Source: JANYLN01 sp041687575
Lineage (GTDB): Bacteria > Planctomycetota > Phycisphaerae > UBA1845 > JANYLN01
DNA length: 64,000 nt
Direction: 5' to 3'
Assembly (NCBI GenBank): GCA_041687575.1
Contig: JAWLBS010000001.1
Coordinates: forward strand, 1-64,000
The translations under genes and the position numbers were made by a program. The notes beneath the pieces are model-generated. The model was given only the letters and a program-made list of their open reading frames with translations, was not told where the DNA came from and ran no database searches. Below are positions 1 through 8,477 of the stretch, piece by piece; position 1 is the first letter of the stretch, and every line of letters begins with the position of its first letter.

Positions 1-1
1 G

Positions 2-1132
2 ATCAGCAGCGGCTTGGACGCCCACAGGTTCTGGGCACAGGCGCGGGGCGGGGTGATCCCCGGGCACGACGGAAAGCCGCCGGTCGTTGTCGTCACGGCA
101 CAGCCCACGCTGCGCAGCGGCTGGGACGTCTTTTTCGCCCTGTCCGAGTGGCGGACGGAAGACTACGGCCGGACGTGGGACGGCCCGGTCGAACACGCCG
201 ACACGCTTGGCCGGCGACAGGAGGACGATGGCACGATCGTCGCCATCTGCGACATGACGCCGCGGTGGCACGCGCCGACCGGGACGCTGCTCTCGACCGG
301 GCATACCGTACGCTACAGCGACGATAAGCACCCGATCATCTCCTGCCGGCGCCAGGCGGCCTACTCCGTCTACGATCCTGACACGCGCGCCTGGACGCCG
401 TGGGGGACCGTCGCCATGCCAAACCGGCCGGACTTCGGCCACGCCGGCGCCGGCTCGTCGCAGCGACTGGATCTGGACGACGGCACGATCCTGCTGCCTA
501 TCTATTACAAGGCTGTCTCCGAAGACTGGCACGCCTGCTTCGGTGCAACGGTGATGCGCTGCGCGTTCGATGGGAAGAAGCTGGAGTACATCGACCACGG
601 CACCGAGATGACGGTCCCCGAACCCCGCGGCCTGTGCGAGCCGTCCATCACGCGGCATCGCGGCCGGTACTACCTGACGATCCGCAACGACGTCCGTGGT
701 TACGTCACAGCCGGCGACGACGGCCTGCACTTCGATAGGCCGATCCCGTGGCGGTTCGACGACGGCACCGAGCTCGGCAGCTATAACACCCAGCAGCACT
801 GGGTCGCGCACAGCGACGGGCTGTTTCTGGTCTACACCCGCCGGGGCCTGAACAACGACCACGTCCCCCGCCACCGCGCGCCACTGATGATCGCCGAGGT
901 CGACCCCGACAGGCTGGTCGTCCTGCGCGACACCGAGCGCGAGCTCGTGCCCGAGCGCGGCGCGGGGCTCGGCAATTTCGCCGTGTGCGACGTCTCGGCG
1001 AACGAAACCTGGGTCGTCGTCTCGGAGTGGATGCAGCCGGAGGGCTGCGAAAAACACGGCAGCGACAACACGATCTGGGCAGCCCGGATCCTCTGGCCGC
1101 AGCCCAACCGCTCGGTGGAAATCCCCACCTGA
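2..1132 (+). CDS. Sialidase (BNR/neuraminidase family) protein, 5' truncated
   Basis: The reading frame is open from the window edge, so the true start lies upstream. The TTG at 14 is only the first start-like codon. The roughly 375 visible residues look like a sialidase-type beta-propeller, with 'TEDYGRTWDGP' resembling an Asp-box, then a 'DDGTILLPIYY' strand, 'EPRGLCEPSITRHRGRYYLTIRND' split over two blades, and a conserved 'WVVVSEWMQPEGC' near the C-terminus. Such enzymes release sialic acid or act on related glycans, usually outside the cytoplasm. The signal peptide region, if present, is outside the window. The lyase-type gene at 3673 and the transporter at 4613 make a sialic-acid role plausible. 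The exact substrate cannot be read from sequence. Confidence 0.72.
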   Translation: MSSGLDAHRFWAQARGGVIPGHDGKPPVVVVTAQPTLRSGWDVFFALSEWRTEDYGRTWDGPVEHADTLGRRQEDDGTIVAICDMTPRWHAPTGTLLSTGHTVRYSDDKHPIISCRRQAAYSVYDPDTRAWTPWGTVAMPNRPDFGHAGAGSSQRLDLDDGTILLPIYYKAVSEDWHACFGATVMRCAFDGKKLEYIDHGTEMTVPEPRGLCEPSITRHRGRYYLTIRNDVRGYVTAGDDGLHFDRPIPWRFDDGTELGSYNTQQHWVAHSDGLFLVYTRRGLNNDHVPRHRAPLMIAEVDPDRLVVLRDTERELVPERGAGLGNFAVCDVSANETWVVVSEWMQPEGCEKHGSDNTIWAARILWPQPNRSVEIPT

Positions 1133-1160
1133 CGCCGGCAGGTCTGAGGAGGGCGCCTTC

Positions 1161-1786
1161 CTACAGCTCCGGCCACAGCCGCGCGATCCGGTCGGCGGTT
1201 GTCCGCAGGGCGCCGAGCAGGTCCTCCCGGTGATCGGCCCCGAACCGCACCGCAGGCACCGATACCCCCAGCGCCGCGGGGACCCGCCCGCCGGGCGTCC
1301 GCACCGGCACAGCCGCTGCGCTGATGCCCACGTCCGACTCGTCGAGGCAGACGACCTGCTCTTCTTTCAGGATCCCCTTGATCTGCCGGCGAAGCGCGGT
1401 CGCTGAGGTCGGGGCATTGGGCCCTCGGCGCGGGAACGTCATCCGCCGGAGGATCGCCTCGCGGGAGCCGGCATCGGCGAAGGCCAGGAGCACCTTCACT
1501 GTCGCCATCGTATGCAGCCGGCCGGAATCGAGCGGCTCGGGCTGCACGCTCAGCGGCCGATCCGCCCGCACCTCGGCGACGGCGGCGAAGGTGGTGCCGG
1601 TCCGCTCGAGCAGCAGGACGTACTCGCCCAGGTCGCGCGAGAGCGATCCCACTTCGCGCGAGATGGCTTTGAGAGGGTCGTAACTCGCCCGCCAGGCCCG
1701 GCCCCACTCGTGGGCCCGCCGGCCGAGCACGTACGGCGCCCCCCGCCCGGCCTGCTCGATCAGGCCATGGTGCTGCAGCGTGCGGA
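1161..1786 (-). CDS. IclR-family transcriptional regulator, N-terminus lost in gap
   Basis: About 208 residues survive; the gene runs into the N gap at its 5' end. The first visible residues, 'RTLQHHGLIEQAGRGAPYVLG', match the last helix and wing of an IclR winged helix. The rest is the effector-binding domain, with 'LDSGRLHTMATVKVLLAF', 'LRRQIKGILKEEQVVCLDESDVG' and 'ISAAAVPVRTPGGRVPAALGVSVP', the usual IclR C-terminal pattern. IclR proteins typically repress neighbouring catabolic operons and respond to a small pathway metabolite. Its position between the sialidase and the iron-sulfur/lyase genes suggests it controls that cluster; this is inference. It converges on the sialidase with a 28-base gap. 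Confidence 0.85.
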
Positions 1787-1886
1787 NNNNNNNNNNNNNN
1801 NNNNNNNNNNNNNNNNNNNNNNNNNNNNNNNNNNNNNNNNNNNNNNNNNNNNNNNNNNNNNNNNNNNNNNNNNNNNNNNNNNNNNN
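1787..1886. other. Assembly gap of 100 N
   Basis: Exactly 100 N, the usual placeholder for a scaffold join of unknown length. It removes the 5' end of the IclR gene, the 5' end of the following iron-sulfur gene and the divergent promoter region between them. Confidence 0.99.
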
Positions 1887-2615
1887 TCGGTGATCGCGCT
1901 GGGCAAGCGGATCACCCGCGGGTCGCTGCGGGGCGTGGAGGAAGGCACGCAGTTCAGCCTGTTCCACACCTACGCGGTCAACTGGGTGCCGCACCGGTTC
2001 CTGGCGGAGATCACCGTCGCGGTCGCCAGTTTCCTGGAAGACAGCCGCTGCGAGGCCGTGCCGATCGCCGACCTGCCGCCGCAGACGCCGGCGATGGGCG
2101 TGCCCGTGGCTCAGGACCGACCGGCGCCGAACGTCATGATCGACGTGGCGGACGCGGCCGTGCGGTGCGGACTCGGCGGGATCGGCCTGACCGGGCTGCT
2201 GATGACGCCGCGGTTCGGGGCGCTGCAGCGGGTGCAGCTGATCCTGACCGACGCCGAGCTGCAACCGACCCCCGTGTGCGAGCAGGTCGTCTGCGACCGG
2301 TGCGGCAAGTGCGCCGCCGCGTGCCCGTTCGATGCAATCGACGTGGCGGCCGCTTCCCCGCGCCCGATCGCCGGACGAAACGACCCGGTCGCCCCGATCG
2401 ACCGGCAGGCGTGCAAGCGGTGCCGCAACGGCGTTCTCGCCAACCCGTCGCACCCGTCGGGCGAGCCGGAGCGCCTCGCGGCGCTGTGCATGCGGACCTG
2501 CGTGGCGCACCTGGAAGAGGCGGGCCTGGCTGGCAACCAGTTCGCCCACCGGTTCCGTAACCGGCCGGCCTGGGTGATCGACGCCAGCGACACGCCCCGG
2601 CTGATGGAGGAGTAA
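1887..2615 (+). CDS. QueG-like 4Fe-4S protein, 5' truncated by gap
   Basis: About 242 residues remain. The fold resembles the ferredoxin-like half of epoxyqueuosine-reductase/reductive-dehalogenase-type proteins. The visible part starts in the 'SVIALGKRI..G' strand, then has 'GLGGIGLTGLLMTPRFGALQRV', typical of the region before the clusters. It contains one standard ferredoxin motif, C-x2-C-x2-C-x3-CP in 'CDRCGKCAAACPFDAI', and a second, unusual cysteine set ('CKRC' and later 'CMRTC'). The next gene encodes a paralogue two bases downstream. The substrate is unknown. The lyase and regulator next to it suggest a role in amino-sugar or related catabolism rather than tRNA modification. Confidence 0.7.
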   Translation, partial: SVIALGKRITRGSLRGVEEGTQFSLFHTYAVNWVPHRFLAEITVAVASFLEDSRCEAVPIADLPPQTPAMGVPVAQDRPAPNVMIDVADAAVRCGLGGIGLTGLLMTPRFGALQRVQLILTDAELQPTPVCEQVVCDRCGKCAAACPFDAIDVAAASPRPIAGRNDPVAPIDRQACKRCRNGVLANPSHPSGEPERLAALCMRTCVAHLEEAGLAGNQFAHRFRNRPAWVIDASDTPRLMEE

Positions 2616-2617
2616 CC

Positions 2618-3676
2618 ATGGCTGCCCTGACATCGCAAATGGTCAAGGACTGTGCCATCGCCCAAGGGCTCGACCTGGTCGGCGTGGCGAATATCGAGCG
2701 GTTCGCCGAGGCCCCTCGCCGGATGCATCCGGCGTCGATCTTCCCCGAGGCCCGTTCGGTGATCGTGGTCGCGCGGCGGATCCTTCGCGGCAACTGGCGC
2801 GGCATCGAGGAGGGCACCTACTGGCCGACGTACACCTACTTCGGCTATCACGGGCTGCTCAACAGCCAGTTCATCCCCCGGCCGCTGTACGAGACCTCGT
2901 GCCTGATCGAGGACCACGGCTACGAGGCGGTGCCCTACTACCCGGGCGTGCCGGAGCGGCAGCCGCCGGAAAGCCCCGTCCGCCCCGGCGCGGTCGGCCC
3001 CGACGTGCACCTGGCGATCCGCATCGCCGGCATCGCGGCCGGCCTGGGCGAGTGCGGCTGGGCGAAGGTCTTCTTGACGGAAAAGTTCGGCCCGCGGGTT
3101 CGGCTGCACGCGATCATCACCGACGCGCCGCTCGAGCCCGATCCCCTCGTCGAGCCCGGCAGCCTGTGCGACAGGTGCATGGCGTGCGTGACCGGCTGTC
3201 CGTGCAACGCGATCCCGCACGCGAAGGAAGGCAAGACCGTCCGCATTCGCATCGAGGACAAGATCTACGAGTGGGGCGACGTGCACATGGGCCGCTGCAC
3301 GCTGAGTTATCACGGCGGCGACGCGGCGGTCTCGCCGTTTCTGCACAAGTCGCTGCCCGGCTACAATCTGGAGGTGGCCGAGCAGGACCTCGGCGAAAAC
3401 GACGCCTACAAGATCTGCTGGCCGCTTTCGCTGGACAAGTGGACGCCGACCGATGCCGACCCGTCGGGCTATCGCGTGGAGGGCCACGCGATGCTGCGCG
3501 ACTGGGGGCAGGACGGCAGCTACGGCGTGGGCGGCTCGCGCGGGTGCATGCGGAGCTGCTTCGACCGGCTCGAACGCCAGGGCAAAATCGAGCAGACCTT
3601 CGAAAGCGGCCCGTTTATCAAGCGGCCGCGGTGGCTGCTGCCGGCCAAAGTCGACAGGAAAGGAGCAAACCCGTGA
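2618..3676 (+). CDS. QueG-like 4Fe-4S protein (paralogue of preceding gene)
   Basis: A 352-residue protein starting at an ATG preceded by GGAGG. Residues 15-60 have the 'GLDLVGVANIERFAE' and 'ARSVIVVARRIL' pattern of QueG-like proteins, and 'WRGIEEGT' parallels 'LRGVEEGT' in the upstream paralogue. A single ferredoxin motif, 'CDRCMACVTGCPCNAI', lies near residue 190. Instead of a second standard cluster there is an insertion with isolated cysteines and a C-x3-C ('GCMRSC') near residue 312. No cobalamin or flavin motif is obvious. The pair may form a heterodimer; this is inference. It overlaps the lyase start by four bases, so the genes are translationally coupled. Confidence 0.7.
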   Translation: MAALTSQMVKDCAIAQGLDLVGVANIERFAEAPRRMHPASIFPEARSVIVVARRILRGNWRGIEEGTYWPTYTYFGYHGLLNSQFIPRPLYETSCLIEDHGYEAVPYYPGVPERQPPESPVRPGAVGPDVHLAIRIAGIAAGLGECGWAKVFLTEKFGPRVRLHAIITDAPLEPDPLVEPGSLCDRCMACVTGCPCNAIPHAKEGKTVRIRIEDKIYEWGDVHMGRCTLSYHGGDAAVSPFLHKSLPGYNLEVAEQDLGENDAYKICWPLSLDKWTPTDADPSGYRVEGHAMLRDWGQDGSYGVGGSRGCMRSCFDRLERQGKIEQTFESGPFIKRPRWLLPAKVDRKGANP

Positions 3677-4584
3677 GACTGCACGGTCTGATTGCCGCCC
3701 CCTACACCCCGATGAACGAGGACGGATCGATCAACCTTGACGCGGTCGAGCCTTACGCCGACCTGCTCGCCCGCAACGGCGTGGCGGGCGTGTTCGTCAG
3801 CGGCACGACGGGCGAGAGCCTCTCGCTGAGCATGCGCGAGCGGATGGATCTTGCAACCGCGTGGGCCCGGGCGTCGGGGGGCCGGCTGAAGGTGGTCGTG
3901 CACGTCGGAGGCGAGAACCTGCAGGAGTGCCAACAGATGGCCCGGCACGCGCAGGAGGCGGGGGCCGATGCGGTCGCGGCGATGCCGCCTGTGTTCTTCA
4001 AGCCGGCTGGACTGTCGGGGCTGGCCCACTGGATTGCCGAGGTGGCCGGCGCGGTGCCCGACCTTCCGTTCTACTATTATCACATTCCTTCCCGGACCGG
4101 GGTGAACGTCGAGGTCCGCGACCTGCTGGCCGCGGCCGGCGAGACGATCCCCAACCTGGCGGGGGCGAAGTTCACGTTCGAAAACCTGATGGACTTTCAC
4201 CTGTGCGTGCGGGCGGACGGGGGGCGGTACGACATGCTGTTCGGCCGGGACGAGATCCTGCTGGCGGGTCTGGCGCTGGGCGCCCGCGGGGCGGTGGGCA
4301 CGACGTACAATTTCGCCGCGCCGCTGTACCGGCAAATCATCGAGGCGTTCGAGGCGGGGGACATGGCCACGGCGCAAGCGGCGCAGTACAGGGCGATGGA
4401 CCTGGTCGAGCTGCTCGTCCGCGGCGGCGGGCCGATGCTGTCGGTCTCCAAGGCGATCATGGGGATGATCGGGGTCGACTGCGGCCCGGCCCGGCTGCCG
4501 GCGACCCCGGCCAGCGCCAAACACATTCGCGCCCTGCACGAGGGGCTGGAACGGATCGGGTTCGAGGAGTTTGCGTGCCGGTGA
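3673..4584 (+). CDS. Dihydrodipicolinate synthase/N-acetylneuraminate lyase family aldolase
   Basis: A 303-residue class I aldolase of the DHDPS/NAL superfamily. The GTG start overlaps the previous stop (GTGA). Key elements are the substrate loop 'SGTTGESLSLS' near residues 43-53, the active-site tyrosine region 'FYYYHIPSRTGVN' (Y136), and the Schiff-base lysine K166 in 'LAGAKFTFENLMDF'. The 'YYHIP..TGV' signature is closer to N-acetylneuraminate lyase than to biosynthetic DapA, which usually has a YNvP motif. The likely reaction is pyruvate-releasing cleavage of sialic acid or a related 2-oxo sugar acid in the cytoplasm. A sialidase upstream and a transporter downstream support this, but a different 2-oxo acid substrate remains possible. 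Confidence 0.82.
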   Translation: MRLHGLIAAPYTPMNEDGSINLDAVEPYADLLARNGVAGVFVSGTTGESLSLSMRERMDLATAWARASGGRLKVVVHVGGENLQECQQMARHAQEAGADAVAAMPPVFFKPAGLSGLAHWIAEVAGAVPDLPFYYYHIPSRTGVNVEVRDLLAAAGETIPNLAGAKFTFENLMDFHLCVRADGGRYDMLFGRDEILLAGLALGARGAVGTTYNFAAPLYRQIIEAFEAGDMATAQAAQYRAMDLVELLVRGGGPMLSVSKAIMGMIGVDCGPARLPATPASAKHIRALHEGLERIGFEEFACR

Positions 4585-4612
4585 GGGAGCACGTGTGTGA
4601 GGAGTTTCGACT

Positions 4613-5575
4613 TTGTCCGCAACGCCGCTGGAAACGTTCATCCTGCCCGCCCTGGCCGGCGGGGGGTTCAGCCTTGTCGCCATCGCCTATCGCCTGGGCC
4701 AGCCGCGCAACATCATCCCCCTCGACATGCTCGGCATCTGCGGGGCGATCGGGGCGGTCCTGTTCGCCGGGCTGGGGATGCGAATCGGGTCGATCGCCGA
4801 TGTCCCCGCGCAGGTGTGGTTGTGGGGACTGGTCGGTGGGCTCGGCCAATATGTGGCGATCAAAATGCTCGGCTGCGCCCTGCGGATCGGGCCGCTCTCG
4901 CCGCTGTGGTGCGTGTTGAGCCTGGCCTTCGTGCCGACGCTGGTCTATGCACGGGTCTTTCTGACCGAAGACCTGCTGCCGCTGCAGTACCTGGCGATTG
5001 CCGCGAGCATCCTGTGCGTGCTGGTCGCCTCGATCCGACCGGCCGAGGACGCGGCGGCGGATGAGGGGGCCGCCTCGACAATCACCGCAGCCGCCGTTCG
5101 TGCGGCCCGGCTGCGCACCGGGCTGATCTACCTGGCGCTGCTGCTGGCGATCTTCATGATCAACAGCCTGCTGCCGATCGGCCAGCGGGTGCTGGGCGAG
5201 CTCAAGGCCGCCGACGGCCGGGGGTTCAACCTGCTGTACGGCCACTGGTTCCTGGCGACGGTCTATGCGATGCTCGCGGTGTGCGCGCTGCTGGATGCGG
5301 TCGCGACCGGCCGAACGCAGGCGTCCCGGCGGGCGCTGCTGGCGCTGGGCGTACTGGCCGGGGCGGGCTCGATGAGCGGGCTGGGCCTGCTGAACCTCTG
5401 TTCGTCATCGGCGATCGTCTACGCGGTAGCCGGCATCACACAGATCCTGATCGTCGCGGTGATCTCGGTGATCGCCTTCGGCGAGCGGACCTCGGCGACC
5501 TGGTACGCCGCGCTGGCCCTGGGGGTGCTGGCGGTGGCACTGGCGAACTGGAACCAGGTCGTGGCTGGGCTCTGA
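4613..5575 (+). CDS. DMT/EamA-type integral membrane transporter
   Basis: A 320-residue, very hydrophobic protein with about ten predicted membrane helices in two halves, joined by a short charged stretch (about residues 140-165). This is the layout of drug/metabolite-transporter exporters and importers. Features include 'GAIGAVLFAGLGMRIGS', 'LGQYVAIKMLGCALRIGPLSPLW' and, in the second half, 'IVYAVAGITQILIVAVIS'. The start chosen is TTG at 4613 with a GAGG 8-10 bases upstream. It lies 28 bases after the lyase gene on the same strand, so co-transcription is likely. Sialic-acid or amino-sugar uptake would fit the cluster but is inferred from position only. Confidence 0.75.
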   Translation: MSATPLETFILPALAGGGFSLVAIAYRLGQPRNIIPLDMLGICGAIGAVLFAGLGMRIGSIADVPAQVWLWGLVGGLGQYVAIKMLGCALRIGPLSPLWCVLSLAFVPTLVYARVFLTEDLLPLQYLAIAASILCVLVASIRPAEDAAADEGAASTITAAAVRAARLRTGLIYLALLLAIFMINSLLPIGQRVLGELKAADGRGFNLLYGHWFLATVYAMLAVCALLDAVATGRTQASRRALLALGVLAGAGSMSGLGLLNLCSSSAIVYAVAGITQILIVAVISVIAFGERTSATWYAALALGVLAVALANWNQVVAGL

Positions 5576-5592
5576 CAGGCATCCAAATCCGT

Positions 5593-6600
5593 CTACACAT
5601 ACGGCAACGCCCCATCCTGCAAGAGCAGGCTCGTGCCCATCCCCTTCGCCCTCGCCCGGCGGAGGACCTCGGTGGCCATCGCCACATCGTGGATCGCCAT
5701 GCCGAAGTTGAGAGTGACGATCCGTTCGCGCGGGCACTGCCGCCCAGGGCGGGCGCCGCAGACGACCTCGCCCAGCTGCGCGTGCAGCGTCGGGGCAGGC
5801 TGATTCTCATAGAAGCCGCCCGGCCCGAACAGCACCGCGTGGAACTGCTGCCAGTCGTCGACGACGAACTTGTCCGCCTCGCGCAGGGCCTTGAGCTCCC
5901 ACCCGCGGCTGTGGATCGGCAGCACCAGCACCCCCTCGCGGCGGACCCACTCATCGACAAAGAGCACCTCGTCGAGCACGCCCGTGGCCGTCACCGCCAC
6001 ATCCGCGCCGCGGAGGACGGCCTCGGCCGAGACGCCCGCCTCGACCCGAAACCCGACCCGCCGCCCCATCGACTCCACGTACCGCTCCAGCGCCGCGGCG
6101 TCCGGGTCGTACACCCGTGCGACCTGCAGGTCCGGCAGCACCTGCGCCAACATCAGCAGGTTGTACCGCCCCTGCACCCCCGCCCCGGCGATGCCGAGCA
6201 CGCGGGCGTCGCGGTTGGCCAGGTATTTCGCCGCCACCGCCGAGACCGCCGCCGTCCGCAGCGCGGTAATGTAGGCGCAGTCCATCACCGCCGTCGGCAG
6301 GCCCGTGGCCACGTCGTTCAGCACGATCAGCCCGGTAATCGTCGGCAGGCCCCTGGCCGGGTTGCTGGAAAAGCCGCCGACCCACTTGAGCCCGGCCGCC
6401 CTCATCCGCGGCAGGTAGCCGGGCATCGCGTGCAGGAAGGCGTCGTGCAGCGGGTGCACGCCGGGCTTGGGCGGGTTCTCGTAGCGGCCTTCGCCGTGCT
6501 CGCGGAGGACGGCCTCGACGATGTCGATCGCGTCGGTGAGCTCCAGGCCGGCGTCGATCACCTCCTGCTGGGAGAGGTAGAGCATCTCTATTCGGTTCAT
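5593..6600 (-). CDS. Ornithine cyclodeaminase/mu-crystallin family dehydrogenase
   Basis: A 335-residue NAD(P)-dependent enzyme. The ATG at 6600 was chosen over an upstream ATG because AAGGAG lies about 10 bases before it and family homology begins there ('YLSQQEVIDAGLE'). It has 'KWVGGFSSNPARGLPTITG' and 'LPTAVMDCAYITALRTAAVSA', the substrate/nicotinamide region, and a Rossmann motif 'LGIAGAGVQGRYNLLML' near residues 135-150. The family covers ornithine cyclodeaminase, alanine dehydrogenase, ketimine reductase and amino-acid racemase-like enzymes, so the substrate cannot be set. It converges on the transporter gene with 17 bases between stops and may belong functionally to the sialic-acid module. 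Confidence 0.85.
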   Translation of the reverse strand: MNRIEMLYLSQQEVIDAGLELTDAIDIVEAVLREHGEGRYENPPKPGVHPLHDAFLHAMPGYLPRMRAAGLKWVGGFSSNPARGLPTITGLIVLNDVATGLPTAVMDCAYITALRTAAVSAVAAKYLANRDARVLGIAGAGVQGRYNLLMLAQVLPDLQVARVYDPDAAALERYVESMGRRVGFRVEAGVSAEAVLRGADVAVTATGVLDEVLFVDEWVRREGVLVLPIHSRGWELKALREADKFVVDDWQQFHAVLFGPGGFYENQPAPTLHAQLGEVVCGARPGRQCPRERIVTLNFGMAIHDVAMATEVLRRARAKGMGTSLLLQDGALPYV

Positions 6601-6791
6601 GTGTGAGCCGTCTCCTTTCGGGCCAGCCGATGATCCTGAGGCAGCCTCGTGCGTATCCGATCCACCTGAAACAAGCACGGCCCTGCGAACGACCGCAGGC
6701 CAGTGGCACCCGACAACACCTTGATGCCGGATCGGGCAGCGACATCCGGAGCCTGAACGAGCACGGCCGCATTATCCACCATGCCGGGCTT

Positions 6792-6818
6792 TTGCATCAA
6801 TGCCGCACGCCTTACAAT
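6792..6818 (+). promoter_or_regulatory. Possible promoter of the rhodanese gene
   Basis: TTGCAT (6792-6797) and TACAAT (6813-6818) are separated by 15 bases, shorter than the 17-base optimum. The -10 is good, the -35 weak. Transcription would begin near 6825, at an in-frame ATG at 6826. Confidence 0.4.
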
Positions 6819-6846
6819 CTCAGTGATGGCACAAGGTGAGGAACCC

Positions 6847-7311
6847 ATGACAAGCGCCCTGCGCATCCTGATCATCCTGCTCGTCAGCGTCGGCTCGGCC
6901 GCGGCGGTCAACGCCATCCGCGCCGACGGCATCGACTGGTTCGTCGCGCGCGAGGTGATCTATCCGCCGCCCACGCCGGACCAGGCCGAGGCGGACATCG
7001 AGCGCGACGAGGTCCTCGCGGCCATCGAGCGGGGGGCGGTCGCCGTCGATGCCCGGCCGGCGCACCTGTTCGAACAGGGGCGCATCCCCGGGGCGGTGAA
7101 CATCCCGGCTGAGGAGCCGTTCGCCCACCTCGACGCTCTGTTCATGCGGGCGCTGCCGGAAACACTGGTCATCATTTACTGCGGCGGCGAACCGTGCGAC
7201 GACAGCCAGATCATCTTCGACCTGCTGCGGGACAACGGGTTTGAGAACGCACGGATCTACTTCGGCGGCTGGCGAGACTGGACCGAGGCCGGCTTGCCGG
7301 TGGAGCAATAG
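6847..7311 (+). CDS. Membrane-anchored rhodanese-domain protein
   Basis: A 154-residue protein with one N-terminal hydrophobic segment (residues 5-22), likely a membrane anchor or signal peptide, then a single rhodanese domain. 'VAVDARPAHLFEQGRIPGAVNIP' is the conserved CH2A region. The active-site loop is 'IIYCGGEPCDDS', with the presumed persulfide cysteine C112 and a second cysteine C117. The ATG at 6847 has AGGTGAGGA just upstream. An in-frame ATG at 6826 lies where transcription should begin and could give a leaderless form seven residues longer. The DoxX/MauE gene 112 bases downstream suggests a shared role in periplasmic sulfur or thiol chemistry, which is not shown. Confidence 0.85.
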   Translation: MTSALRILIILLVSVGSAAAVNAIRADGIDWFVAREVIYPPPTPDQAEADIERDEVLAAIERGAVAVDARPAHLFEQGRIPGAVNIPAEEPFAHLDALFMRALPETLVIIYCGGEPCDDSQIIFDLLRDNGFENARIYFGGWRDWTEAGLPVEQ

Positions 7312-7423
7312 ATGTGCGGACCGAACAAGTTTTGCACGTGTGCCCGAAATGTGAGTCGCACGGCCCTGCAACGACGCAGGACCGCGGCAGCCGGCCAGAC
7401 ACCGGAAGGTGAACACAGCTGAC

Positions 7424-7960
7424 ATGAAGCCCGACCAGCAGACACAGACATCTGAACCGCAAGCCGACCCGATCCCGCCGCCGCGGTGGCAGGCGTGGCT
7501 GATCGGTGAGCCGCACCCCGTCTGGACCTGGCTGTCGCGACTGAGTGGCTGGCTGCTGGCGGGGGTGTTCCTCTACGCGGGCGTCATCAAGATGCTCGAC
7601 CCGGCCGAGTTCGCCGTGCAGATCCGCAACTACCAGCTCGCCCCGTGGTGGGCGATCCACCCGGCGGCGATCTCGCTGCCGCTGGTGGAGATCGTCGCAG
7701 CTGTATTGCTGCTGCTGGGGATCTGGGCATTCGAGGCGACGGTCGTCCTGGGCGGGCTGCTGGTGCTGTTCATGGTCGGGATCGGCTGGGCGATGCACCT
7801 GGGGCTGGACGTCGAGTGTGGCTGTTTCGGCGGGGACAGCCGGGTGGGCTGGGGCCTGCTGCTCCAGGACGCCGCCCTGCTGGCCGCGGCGGGCATCAGC
7901 CTGCTGGCCCGTCGCCGCGGATCGTCCAGGTTCAATAAGAATGGCAACAACAACGAGTAA
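7424..7960 (+). CDS. DoxX/MauE-family membrane protein
   Basis: A protein of about 178 residues with four predicted membrane helices. 'GWLLAGVFLYAGVIKMLDPAEFA' is the first helix of MauE/DoxX proteins, and 'CGCFGG', near residue 127, is the short cysteine motif of MauE-like proteins linked to disulfide or quinone redox chemistry. The start is uncertain: the ATG at 7424 is used, but a GTG at 7409 lies directly after GGAAGG. Pairing with the rhodanese gene on the same strand suggests co-expression. The C-terminus ends in a basic and Asn-rich tail. Confidence 0.8.
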   Translation: MKPDQQTQTSEPQADPIPPPRWQAWLIGEPHPVWTWLSRLSGWLLAGVFLYAGVIKMLDPAEFAVQIRNYQLAPWWAIHPAAISLPLVEIVAAVLLLLGIWAFEATVVLGGLLVLFMVGIGWAMHLGLDVECGCFGGDSRVGWGLLLQDAALLAAAGISLLARRRGSSRFNKNGNNNE

Positions 7961-8477
7961 TTTGCGGATTTCGCAAGATTGTGCAGCGCGGAGGGAAACA
8001 GCCTTCCGCAGATTTCGCAGATTGACACAGATCAGAAACAACAACGGCAGGGGTCAGAGGTCAGGGATCAGGGGTCAGTGAGCAACAGCCACGGCAACAA
8101 CAAAGAATATATCAGCCACGGATGAACGCGGATGAAACGCGGATGAACGACAACGGCAGTTGTAGGGCGGGCTGCGCCCGCCAAAGCCGTTGCAGGGTGG
8201 GCGACTCTGCCCACCAAGGCACTGTGCCGGGTGGTCGCGCTGTCTGCGACCATGGATCCGCGGATTGGCGAGACTCCCGCAGACGGACGGGAAGGAGCCC
8301 GAAAGCGTCAGCGAGGGTGACTTTGTCCTTCCGCAAGGGCGAGACCTCCGCACCCCGCGCCAACGAGCCGCGACCGTGAGGGAGCGGTAATCTGTCGCAC
8401 CTACCCCACCCGCCGCCCTTGTCACCCTGCCACGCCGGCACGTTGTCATATTGTCATATTGTCACGTTGTCAGCCCC
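7961..8477. repeat. Intergenic repeat mosaic between convergent genes
   Basis: No gene is seen. The stretch is assembled from short elements found elsewhere in the window. A 'TTCCGCAGATTTCGCAGATT' element (about 7965-8045) recurs inverted at 11320-11380. Direct 'CGCGGATGAA' units follow at 8117-8150. 'TAGGGCGGGCTGCGCCCGCC' lies at 8163-8182. A block near 8285-8390 contains 'GCCGCGACCGTGAGGGAGCG'. Three 'ATTGTCA' units follow at about 8446-8470. Confidence 0.8.
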
